From NCBI GenBank assembly GCA_023443515.1, contig JAEZUC010000116.1:1-34229 (forward strand): DNA of 34,229 bases, written 5' to 3'. Below, one piece after another: positions 16,112 to 23,853 of the stretch. The position numbers and the translations under genes were made by a program. The DNA is from Bacillota bacterium (GTDB taxonomy: Bacteria; Bacillota; Clostridia; Acetivibrionales; DSM-1351). The notes below the pieces were generated by a model that was not told the DNA's origin, made no database searches, and saw only the letters and a program-made list of their open reading frames with translations. The first letter of the stretch is position 1; every line of letters begins with the position of its first letter.

Positions 16112-17956
16112 TTATATATCTTGTTCGAAGGTCATACAGTCCACATAGAAATCGTTAAAATCTTTACTGCCAGACAGTTCTATATAATTGATGGACTTAC
16201 TGATTTCCTGTGCCACAGGTAGCAGTGATTTGCTGGTAAGTACATCAATGGCCCCTTGGGCGGCTGCATTACCGATAGCTATAATCCGGCCTTCCAGCTC
16301 TCCGGGGATTAGGCCGATTTTTAGTGCACTGTTAATATTGATGTAACTGCCAAAGCCACCTGCCAGATACACCTTCGTAATATCTTCAAACCCTATTCCT
16401 GCATTTTTGACAAGTACTCTTATTCCCGCCGCTATAGCCGCTTTTGCGTTCTGAATTTCACGAATATCACGCTGAGTCAGAATTATTTGGTTACCGGAAA
16501 GGGTTTGATGGTCTTTGCATAGTACGAAGGCATTAACTCCGTCCATGGTCACTATTCTGTCCCATAGGGGTTCCAGCTCAGGGGAATCCGGCTTCCATGC
16601 AGTATCTATTCGTCCTGTTTCATCAACTATACCAATTTCAAGCAGTTCTGCCAGCAGTTCAACAACACCTGTACCGCATAAACCAAGCGGTTTTGTGTTC
16701 CCAATAGTGGTGTATGTGACTCCCTGCTTTAGGGAAACGCTGTTAATGGCACCATTGACACTTCCCATGCCGTTTTTAATATTTGCTCCCTCAAAAGCAG
16801 GCCCTGCAGCCGCCGAGCAGGCATACATACCATTTTTCCCTCCCAGCACAATTTCTCCGTTAGTCCCTATGTCTATGAGCAACGAAGCCGGCGCCTGCTG
16901 ATGAATACCGGTAGCCAGAACTGCTCCTACAGTATCTGCACCCACATAAGCAGATACCCCGGGAAGAAGATAAACTGTACCCTGGGGGTTAATATCCAGA
17001 CCCAGTTCCCGAGCTTGTACCCTCATGGCAGACGTAAATACAGGGATAAATGGGGCAATTGCTATATTTGCCGGATTTACTTTAAGGAGCATATGCAACA
17101 TTGTGGTGTTGCCTGCAAAAGTCATTGTATAAATGTCGCTTGTGAAAATATTTGCTTGTTTACATAACATAGTAACGCAAACATTTAGGGATTGGATAAG
17201 TAAGCTATTGAGCTGTTCCAGCCCATGCTCATTCTCCATGGTATAACTTATGCGTGAAATAACATCGGCGCCAAATGCCTTTTGGGGATTCAGCAGAGAC
17301 GTGACACAAACCTTTTTACCCGTTGTCAGATCCATCAAATAAGCTGCAATAGTGGTCGTTCCGATGTCCACAGCCACTCCGTACAGGGTAGTTGAAGTAT
17401 TGCCCGCTTCCACTGCAATGATATCAGAGGAGTCAGTTACAAGAGTTGTTTCAAAATTCTTTTTTCGTATAACGTGGGGAAGACTTCTTAAAAGTTGTAA
17501 ATCCTTTATTTGAAACGGAGTGTCGTAATATTTACCCGGCATAGTCCTTTCATAATCTGAAAAAGAATCATCCAGGGACGGTTTTTCAAGTATACTGTAA
17601 ACCTTTGTTACCAGTGGGTCAAATTTAATATTCCTCTGTATACTTTCAGTAGCAATTTTTGCAGGAAGTTCACTGGAATCTATTGATATCTCAATATCCG
17701 ATTGAATTTTGTAACGGCACGCCAATCTATAGCCGCTTTCTGTTGCTTGGCGACCCAGCAGTTTTATTTCTTCGGCTTCTGCCGGGGTATGATTTCCGGA
17801 ACTAAACTTTACCCTGCATTTACCGCAGGTACCGTTACCGTTGCAAGGAGAATCAATATAAATTCCGTTTTCTCTTAGCATTTCAAGTAACTGCTTATTT
17901 TTAACCGCTGTATATACCTTGGAACATCCGTTTTTTTTGACCGTTACCTTATACAT
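16112..17956 (-). CDS. RACo-like corrinoid activation protein: 2Fe-2S ferredoxin plus ASKHA domain (DUF4445)
   Basis: A 614-residue protein. The N-terminal ferredoxin-like domain has C38, C44, C47 and C80 (C-x5-C-x2-C spacing), as in plant-type 2Fe-2S ferredoxins. A linker precedes the ASKHA ATPase part, which starts at AVDIGTTT (195-202) and continues with FAGNTTMLHML, LLIDIGTNGEIVLG and YLAGGFGSYI. This architecture is that of RACo and related reductive activators, which use ATP to drive electron transfer to Co(II) corrinoid proteins. Its start overlaps the DUF1638 gene by eight bases and the corrinoid protein is two genes upstream, which fits that role. The specific partner is inferred from the operon. 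Confidence 0.88.
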   Translation of the reverse strand: MYKVTVKKNGCSKVYTAVKNKQLLEMLRENGIYIDSPCNGNGTCGKCRVKFSSGNHTPAEAEEIKLLGRQATESGYRLACRYKIQSDIEISIDSSELPAKIATESIQRNIKFDPLVTKVYSILEKPSLDDSFSDYERTMPGKYYDTPFQIKDLQLLRSLPHVIRKKNFETTLVTDSSDIIAVEAGNTSTTLYGVAVDIGTTTIAAYLMDLTTGKKVCVTSLLNPQKAFGADVISRISYTMENEHGLEQLNSLLIQSLNVCVTMLCKQANIFTSDIYTMTFAGNTTMLHMLLKVNPANIAIAPFIPVFTSAMRVQARELGLDINPQGTVYLLPGVSAYVGADTVGAVLATGIHQQAPASLLIDIGTNGEIVLGGKNGMYACSAAAGPAFEGANIKNGMGSVNGAINSVSLKQGVTYTTIGNTKPLGLCGTGVVELLAELLEIGIVDETGRIDTAWKPDSPELEPLWDRIVTMDGVNAFVLCKDHQTLSGNQIILTQRDIREIQNAKAAIAAGIRVLVKNAGIGFEDITKVYLAGGFGSYININSALKIGLIPGELEGRIIAIGNAAAQGAIDVLTSKSLLPVAQEISKSINYIELSGSKDFNDFYVDCMTFEQDI

Positions 17957-18710
17957 CCTGATTATCTCCTTCGACTGTTATTATATCATTGTCATTGGAT
18001 GCGGCAATTTTTGCGCCGGGTGGAACTATCAGAACTTCATTCTCATTGAACCTTCCATTTAACATATTTTCAAGCAGGCCGGGATTACCGGGTACTTCGA
18101 AAAAATTCCAATTAAGAAAAGTAGCGGCTGAACGTGCCACCGACCTGTAAAATTCATTATTATTAAAGGAACTCCACGAAATAAAACCGGCATTATTATA
18201 CTCTTTCATCCAGCTTTGTTCCATTTCCATAAGATACTGGGCATTTTCTTCGCCGTATTTCTGTATGTACTCCTTTTGGAGTGTCAGGTATTTCAGTTCA
18301 CCCGGCTGCCAGCCACGCTCTACCCATCCCGCCGAGAACCAGTAGGTTCCGGGTTGCTGTGTGAATAATTCCAAATATTTTTCTTTGGAACCCAGAAGCA
18401 GGGTAATGCAGTCATGGGCTTTTGGAACTACCATAGGCAACCTTTGACTGCTAATACCTGCAATACCGTTACTGCAAAGTCCATAGCATACTATTATATA
18501 ATCATATTCAGGACAGGTTTCAAAATAGTTATACGGGAAACCTTCATTTGCCTTATCAATTTCATACTGAATTTGTTTATTCAACTTTTCAGGGGTATCA
18601 TGCAGGCCCTGATGCAAAAACGTTACATCGGTATAATGCTCCGATTGACTGGCAAGGTATGATATTTCTCTGTTTAGTACATCACAGGCTATAACTTTTA
18701 GACGAAGCAT
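17949..18710 (-). CDS. DUF1638 protein, corrinoid-associated, function unknown
   Basis: A 253-residue soluble protein. Recognisable DUF1638 segments are LKVIACDVLNREI at the N-terminus, YDYIIVCYGLCSNG at about 69-82 and VPKAHDCITLLLGS at about 95-108. C9, C75, C79, H99 and C101 are potential metal or corrinoid contacts. Members of this family often neighbour corrinoid-dependent methyltransferase genes, but their function is not established to my knowledge. Here it sits between the corrinoid protein (11 bases upstream, AGGGTGA ribosome site) and the activator (overlapping), so it very likely works in the same methyl-transfer or corrinoid-handling process. I do not assign a reaction. Confidence 0.82.
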   Translation of the reverse strand: MLRLKVIACDVLNREISYLASQSEHYTDVTFLHQGLHDTPEKLNKQIQYEIDKANEGFPYNYFETCPEYDYIIVCYGLCSNGIAGISSQRLPMVVPKAHDCITLLLGSKEKYLELFTQQPGTYWFSAGWVERGWQPGELKYLTLQKEYIQKYGEENAQYLMEMEQSWMKEYNNAGFISWSSFNNNEFYRSVARSAATFLNWNFFEVPGNPGLLENMLNGRFNENEVLIVPPGAKIAASNDNDIITVEGDNQDV

Positions 18711-18721
18711 TTTATTTCACC

Positions 18722-19366
18722 CTAAGCTTCCGCGGATTTGCAAGCTTTAACTGCTTCCTCGGCAGCAGAAGCCGCATCAGGTGTATAAATATCTGCTGAA
18801 ATCTTATCACAGTAACCCTGATTAACAGGAGCACCACCAATCATAATAGTTACTTTTTCTCTGATGCCTGCATGCTTTGCAGCATTAACCACGTTTTCCA
18901 TTTCAGGCATAGTAGTTGTAAGTAAAGTAGAGCAGCAAATAATCTGCGCATTTTCCTCTATTGCCATGTCAATAAATTTCTGAGCAGGTACATTGACACC
19001 CAAATCAACAACTTCCAGACCTCTGCCTTCCAGCATCATCTTAACCAGATTTTTACCGATATCATGGAGATCACCGAATACTGTTCCTATAACTACCTTT
19101 CCCACAGCCTTAGCACCGCTGGATATAAGGAGTGGTTTAATAATTTCTGTTCCTGCGTTCATAGCTCTTGCAGCTATCAACACATCAGGAACGTAAATTT
19201 GATCATTCTTGAATTTTTCACCAATAACAGACATTCCATCCAACAGCCCGCTATTTAAAATATCAACAGCTGATAAACCCTCGTCTACAGCTTTCTGAAC
19301 CAATTCTTTGACAACTTTGGCTTTGCCTGACTGCAAGGCCTGTGAAATTTCATTTAAAATACTCAT
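18722..19366 (-). CDS. Methyltransferase cognate corrinoid protein (MtaC/MtbC-like)
   Basis: A 214-residue two-domain corrinoid protein. Residues 1-85 form the helical cap domain, and residues about 88-205 form the Rossmann-like B12 domain. H101 in GDLHDIGKN is the base-off lower ligand to cobalt (DxHxxG motif). STLLTTTMPEM (146-156) and IGGAPVNQGY (176-185) are the usual later loops around the nucleotide tail. Such proteins carry a methyl group between two methyltransferases. No MtaB, MttB, MtbA or other methyltransferase gene is in the window. It is first in its operon with GTGAGG upstream of the ATG. Confidence 0.93.
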   Translation of the reverse strand: MSILNEISQALQSGKAKVVKELVQKAVDEGLSAVDILNSGLLDGMSVIGEKFKNDQIYVPDVLIAARAMNAGTEIIKPLLISSGAKAVGKVVIGTVFGDLHDIGKNLVKMMLEGRGLEVVDLGVNVPAQKFIDMAIEENAQIICCSTLLTTTMPEMENVVNAAKHAGIREKVTIMIGGAPVNQGYCDKISADIYTPDAASAAEEAVKACKSAEA

Positions 19367-19541
19367 TTGAATAACCTCACTTTACTGTAATAGCTATGTC
19401 ATATATTATACAAAAAAAGTATAAATATTAAAATCATTATTATTCGATAAAGTTTATTGTCGTAAAAACCGGGTTTGTGCAATATACCTTATCCAAATAA
19501 TAATAGATATATACAGGGAGATAAAAAATATCAAAAAAACA

Positions 19542-19570
19542 TTGACAATTAATTAACAAAGGGTTACAAT
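19542..19570 (+). promoter_or_regulatory. Promoter of adhE
   Basis: TTGACA (19542-19547), 17-base spacer, TACAAT (19565-19570), a near-consensus sigma-A promoter with an untranslated leader of about 100 bases. Confidence 0.8.
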
Positions 19571-19625
19571 TTAATTGTTAAATAATTAACAGAGCTATTA
19601 CAGAGCATTGTTAAAAAAATAACAA
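19542..19625 (+). promoter_or_regulatory. Three tandem Rex-like operators
   Basis: The known Rex consensus is TTGTTAANNNNTTAACAA. Site 2, TTGTTAAATAATTAACAG (19575-19592), has one mismatch and covers the transcription start. Site 3, TTGTTAAAAAAATAACAA (19608-19625), has one mismatch. Site 1, TTGACAATTAATTAACAA (19542-19559), has two and overlaps the -35. The sites start exactly 33 bases apart. Rex represses fermentation genes such as adhE when NADH/NAD is low. Site 3 also lies in a hairpin with arms GAGCATT (19603-19609) and AATGCTC (19627-19633). Confidence 0.8.
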
Positions 19626-19679
19626 TAATGCTCAAAGTATAAAAGTATAAGACTTCAAGAATATGGAGGGTGACTTATT

Positions 19680-22283
19680 ATGACTAAGAAAAAATTGGTA
19701 GTAAATAGTGTAGACACTCTGTTGGAGAAACTGGCAGAGATCAGGAAGGCGCAGCAAGAATTTTCAACATTCACGCAGGAGCAGGTTGATAAGATATTTT
19801 TGGCGGCATCTCTTGCTGCTAATAAAAAGAGGATTCCTCTTGCTAAAATGGCTCAGACCGAAACAGGAATGGGTGTTGTAGAAGATAAGGTAATAAAGAA
19901 CCATTATGCGGCAGAATACATTTACAACGCATATAAGGATACGCAAACCTGTGGTGTTATTGAACGTGATGAAGCTTTCGGTATCACAAAGATAGCTGAA
20001 CCTCTTGGGGTTGTTGCAGCAATTGTGCCAACTACAAACCCAACTTCAACAGCCATTTTCAAGGCACTTATTGCTTTGAAAACCAGAAACGGAATTATAT
20101 TCTCACCACATCCAAGAGCAAAGAAGTCAACTATTGAAGCCGCAAATATAATTCTGGAAGCCGCTGTTGCAGCAGGTGCACCAAAGGGAATTATTGGTTG
20201 GATTGATGAACCTTCAATAGAGCTTTCCGAAAGAGTTATGAAGGAAGCTGATATAATACTGGCTACAGGCGGACCTGGAATGGTTAAGGCTGCTTACTCC
20301 TCAGGAAAGCCGGCAATAGGCGTTGGACCGGGTAACGTACCTGCGATAATTGACGAAAGTGCTGATATAAAGACAGCCGTAAGCTCAGTTATTGTTTCAA
20401 AGACATTTGACAACGGTATGATCTGTGCTTCCGAGCAGTCAGTAATCGTTTTGGATAAAATATACAGCGAAGTTAAGAAAGAGTTTATTCTCAGGGGCGC
20501 TTACATGCTTAATAAGGAAGAAACTCAAAAGGTGAGAGAGGTTATATTGGTTAACGGCATATTAAATGCAAAAATCGTTGGTCAGACAGCTCACACAATT
20601 GCAAAATTAGCAGGTTTTGAAATTCCCGTTGAAGCAAAGGTATTGGTGGGAGAGGTTGAGTCAGTTGAATTGTCTGAAGCTTTCGCACATGAAAAACTTT
20701 CTCCTGTACTTGCAATGTACAAGGCAAAGAGCTTCGATGAAGCTGTATTAAAGGCTGAAAAACTTATAGCAGACGGCGGATTTGGTCATACTGCTTCATT
20801 ATATATTGATACTGTAAACAGCAAGGATAAACTTGATAAATTCACTGCAGCAATGAAGACCTGCAGAATTGTTATAAATACACCATCTGCACATGGCGGA
20901 ATCGGAGACCTTTACAACTTCAAACTTGCTCCTTCACTTACCCTTGGTTGTGGTTCATGGGGTGGTAACTCCGTTTCAGAAAATGTCGGAGTAAAGCATC
21001 TGATCAATATTAAGACTGTTGCCGAGAGGAGAGAGAATATGCTGTGGTTCAGAGCACCTCAAAAAGTTTATTTCAAGAAAGGTTGTCTTGGAGTTGCAAT
21101 AAGAGAACTCAAGGCTGAGATGAACAAACAAAGGGCATTCATAGTTACAGACTCTTTCCTTTACAACAACGGATACACAAAAGCTGTAACAAACCTGCTG
21201 GATGATATGAATATCAAGCATCATACCTTCTTTGATGTAGCTCCCGACCCGACTCTTGCTTGTGCAAAGCTTGGTGCTGAAGCCATGAAAGATTTCAAGC
21301 CTGATGTTATTATAGCAATCGGCGGAGGTTCCGCAATGGACGCAGCTAAAATCATGTGGACAATGTACGAACATCCGGAAGTTGATTTCCAGGATCTCGC
21401 TATGAGATTTATGGATATCAGAAAAAGAGTATATGCATTCCCTAAGATGGGCGAAAAGGCATACTTTGTTGCAATCCCAACATCAGCAGGAACAGGTTCA
21501 GAGGTAACACCGTTTGCAGTTATTACAGACGAACAAACAGGTGTAAAGTATCCTCTTGCAGACTATGAACTTATGCCTAATATGGCAATAGTTGATGCAG
21601 ACCTTATGATGAATATGCCAAAGGGACTTACATCAGCTTCCGGTATTGATGCCCTGACACATGCTCTTGAAGCATACGCATCAATGCTTTCAACTGATTA
21701 TACAAAGGGTCTTGCATTGCAGGCAACAAAGAACATTTTTGAATACTTGCCTTCAGCATATGAGAACGGTGCAAAAGATCCTATAGCGAGAGAAAAAATG
21801 GCTGATGCGTCAACAATGGCCGGTATGGCATTTGCAAACTCATTCCTGGGTGTTTGCCACTCAATGGCTCACAAGCTGGGAGCATTCCACCACTTACCTC
21901 ACGGTGTGGCAAATGCACTTCTGATTACAGAAGTTATGAAGTTCAACATAGCTGAAGCTCCTGCAAAGATGGGTGCGTTCTCACAGTATAAGTATCCTGA
22001 AATACTCAAGAGATACGCAGAAGTAGCATCCTTTATCGGAATTACAGGTTCAAGCGATGAAGAGAAATTCAAAAAGCTTATAGCTAAAATAGATGAATTA
22101 AAAGCAAAAATCGGATTGCCTAAGACTATCAAGGATGCTGGCGTAAATGAAGAAAAATTCCTTGCAAACTTGGATGAAATGGTTGAACAGGCATTCGACG
22201 ATCAGTGCACAGGTGCTAACCCAAGATACCCACTCTTGAGTGAAATCAAGGAAATGTATCTGAAAGTTTACTACGGTAAGTAG
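19680..22283 (+). CDS. adhE: Bifunctional acetaldehyde-CoA/alcohol dehydrogenase
   Basis: An 867-residue fusion that reduces acetyl-CoA to acetaldehyde and then ethanol with two NADH. The N-terminal aldehyde dehydrogenase half has the catalytic cysteine C249 in GMICASEQ, preceded by the GVGPGNVP loop. A linker near residue 440-455 leads to the iron-dependent alcohol dehydrogenase half, with the NAD-binding IGGGSAMDAAK, TSAGTGSEVTPF, and metal-ligand segments SGIDALTHALEAY and CHSMAHKLGAFHHLPHG. Length and order are those of spirosome-forming AdhE. It has its own promoter with Rex-like operators and its own terminator. Codon use looks like that of a highly expressed gene. Confidence 0.98.
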   Translation: MTKKKLVVNSVDTLLEKLAEIRKAQQEFSTFTQEQVDKIFLAASLAANKKRIPLAKMAQTETGMGVVEDKVIKNHYAAEYIYNAYKDTQTCGVIERDEAFGITKIAEPLGVVAAIVPTTNPTSTAIFKALIALKTRNGIIFSPHPRAKKSTIEAANIILEAAVAAGAPKGIIGWIDEPSIELSERVMKEADIILATGGPGMVKAAYSSGKPAIGVGPGNVPAIIDESADIKTAVSSVIVSKTFDNGMICASEQSVIVLDKIYSEVKKEFILRGAYMLNKEETQKVREVILVNGILNAKIVGQTAHTIAKLAGFEIPVEAKVLVGEVESVELSEAFAHEKLSPVLAMYKAKSFDEAVLKAEKLIADGGFGHTASLYIDTVNSKDKLDKFTAAMKTCRIVINTPSAHGGIGDLYNFKLAPSLTLGCGSWGGNSVSENVGVKHLINIKTVAERRENMLWFRAPQKVYFKKGCLGVAIRELKAEMNKQRAFIVTDSFLYNNGYTKAVTNLLDDMNIKHHTFFDVAPDPTLACAKLGAEAMKDFKPDVIIAIGGGSAMDAAKIMWTMYEHPEVDFQDLAMRFMDIRKRVYAFPKMGEKAYFVAIPTSAGTGSEVTPFAVITDEQTGVKYPLADYELMPNMAIVDADLMMNMPKGLTSASGIDALTHALEAYASMLSTDYTKGLALQATKNIFEYLPSAYENGAKDPIAREKMADASTMAGMAFANSFLGVCHSMAHKLGAFHHLPHGVANALLITEVMKFNIAEAPAKMGAFSQYKYPEILKRYAEVASFIGITGSSDEEKFKKLIAKIDELKAKIGLPKTIKDAGVNEEKFLANLDEMVEQAFDDQCTGANPRYPLLSEIKEMYLKVYYGK

Positions 22284-22310
22284 GAATACCATCCTTTTTA
22301 TAATTTGATG

Positions 22311-22365
22311 AGCCGCATAATTAATGTCAACTTTCAGTTGGCATAATTATGCGGCTTGTTTTTTT
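22311..22365 (+). terminator. adhE terminator
   Basis: A long hairpin with outer arms AGCCGCATAATTA (22311-22323) and TAATTATGCGGCT (22344-22356), extended inward by TCAAC/GTTGG pairing with one bulged A, followed by a run of seven T. It closely resembles the hairpin after the next gene. Confidence 0.92.
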
Positions 22366-22499
22366 AACAGCTCGATTTTAATCAATGCTATAATTATTAT
22401 AAATATAGGTACATATTTTGTAATTGGAGTATGAATTAAAGGGTATAAATATATAGAATATTCATACGTGAGTTATCTTATAAAGGAGGATTTTACCAT

Positions 22500-23669
22500 A
22501 TGAGTTTTAATTATTTTATTCCAACGAGAATACTTTTTGGTAAGGGACAGCTCTCAAATCTTCACAAACAGTGCCTTCCGGGGGAAAAAGCATTGATTGT
22601 CACATCAGCCGGAACGTCTATGAAAAGGCACGGTTATCTTGGAAGGTTGGAAGAGGAACTAAAAAAGGCAAATGTGGAATTCATTCTATTTGATAAAATA
22701 TTGCCAAACCCCATAAAGCCTCATGTCATGGAGGGAGCAAAACTTGCAAGGGATAAGGACTGCGACTTCATTATTGGCCTTGGAGGCGGTAGCAGTATTG
22801 ATTCTGCAAAATCTATTGCTGTTATGGCTACAAATGAAGGTGACTATTGGGATTATGTAGGTGGGGGCTCCGGTAAGGGTATGCCGGTTACTGTTGATCC
22901 GTTGCCTGTGGTAGCTGTCACAACTACTGCGGGTACGGGTACTGAAGCAGACCCGTGGACAGTTATAACCAATGACGAGACCAATGAAAAAATTGGCTTT
23001 GGCTATGATAAAACTTTCCCTGTTTTGTCTGTAGTTGACCCTGACCTGATGATGACGGTTCCTTCACATCTTACTGCTTATCAGGGCTTTGACGCACTGT
23101 TCCACAGTACAGAGGGCTATATAAATGTAGTTGCAAATGAAATGAGTGATATGTATGCCCTAAAGAGTATAGAACTAATAGGGAAATATCTTTCAAAGGC
23201 AGTAAATGATGGTTCCAATGAAGAGGCACGTGAAAAGGTTGCTTTAGCAAATACACTTTCGGGAATGGTTGAATCCACTTCAGGCTGTACATCAGAACAT
23301 TCTCTGGAACATGCCATGAGTGCATTGCACCCGGATTTGCCTCATGGAGCAGGACTTATTATGGTAAGCAGAGAATACTATACGTTTTTTGCTAAATCAG
23401 GCTCATGCAGTCAGAGAATGATTGACATGGCTATAGCTTTGGGCAAGAAAGATGCAAAAGAGCCTATGGATTTTGTGGCTGCCTTGGTAGAACTTCAAAA
23501 GGCTTGCGGAGTGGAGGACCTGAAAATGTCCGATTACGGAATTAAGCCTGATGAAATCGAAGCTTTGGCAAAGAATGCAAGGCATACAATGGGAGGGTTA
23601 TTTGCTTGCGATCCTGTGGAACTATCCGACAAAGATGTTGTTGAAATCTTTACTAAGTCTTATAAATAA
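22500..23669 (+). CDS. Iron-containing alcohol dehydrogenase
   Basis: A 389-residue stand-alone Fe-ADH (type III). The cofactor loop GLGGGSSIDSAK is at 93-104 and TTAGTGTEADPW at 142-153. Metal ligands are likely D198 and H202 in GFDALFHSTEGY, with H267 or H271 and H282 in SEHSLEHAMSALHPDLPHG. Substrate is not defined; ethanol, butanol or a diol are all possible in a fermenter. It has an AAGGAGG ribosome site. It lies 216 bases after adhE beyond a strong terminator, so it is a separate unit. I see no Rex-like site and no convincing promoter in that gap. Confidence 0.92.
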   Translation: MSFNYFIPTRILFGKGQLSNLHKQCLPGEKALIVTSAGTSMKRHGYLGRLEEELKKANVEFILFDKILPNPIKPHVMEGAKLARDKDCDFIIGLGGGSSIDSAKSIAVMATNEGDYWDYVGGGSGKGMPVTVDPLPVVAVTTTAGTGTEADPWTVITNDETNEKIGFGYDKTFPVLSVVDPDLMMTVPSHLTAYQGFDALFHSTEGYINVVANEMSDMYALKSIELIGKYLSKAVNDGSNEEAREKVALANTLSGMVESTSGCTSEHSLEHAMSALHPDLPHGAGLIMVSREYYTFFAKSGSCSQRMIDMAIALGKKDAKEPMDFVAALVELQKACGVEDLKMSDYGIKPDEIEALAKNARHTMGGLFACDPVELSDKDVVEIFTKSYK

Positions 23670-23690
23670 TTTGCAGATTTATATAAAGGG

Positions 23691-23745
23691 GCCGCATAAT
23701 AAATGTCAATCTGCAGTTGGCATTTATTATGCGGCTTCTTTTTTC
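23691..23745 (+). terminator. Terminator of the iron alcohol dehydrogenase gene
   Basis: GCCGCATAATAAATG (23691-23705) pairs with CATTTATTATGCGGC (23721-23735), with further CAA/TTG pairing inside, followed by TTCTTTTTT. The stem differs from that of adhE at positions where both strands have changed together. Confidence 0.92.
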
Positions 23746-23853
23746 AACTTTGTTAAAAAATAAACTTGACCCTGAAATTCCAGTGTTATAAAGTATTCAA
23801 TAAGCCATTTTAAATTATTATTGGACGGTTAATTCATTTAGCGGGGTGATATT

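Larger units (their letters stand above)
19367..19679. other. Divergent intergenic region: corrinoid operon / adhE
   Basis: No gene is seen. On the minus side a TATAAT (19410-19405) with only a weak TTTTAA -35 (19433-19428) may serve the corrinoid operon; I saw no riboswitch core on that side. On the plus side lie the adhE promoter and three Rex-like palindromes, described separately, and a GGAGGGTGA ribosome site before the adhE ATG. Confidence 0.6.

Noticed and set aside
20976..21374. A 132-codon minus-strand open frame
   Set aside because: It is antisense to the well-conserved middle of adhE.
22284..22499. Rex-like operator before the second alcohol dehydrogenase
   Set aside because: No TTGTTAA/TTAACAA palindrome is present in this gap; only a poor TTGTAA and TATAAA pair was seen.
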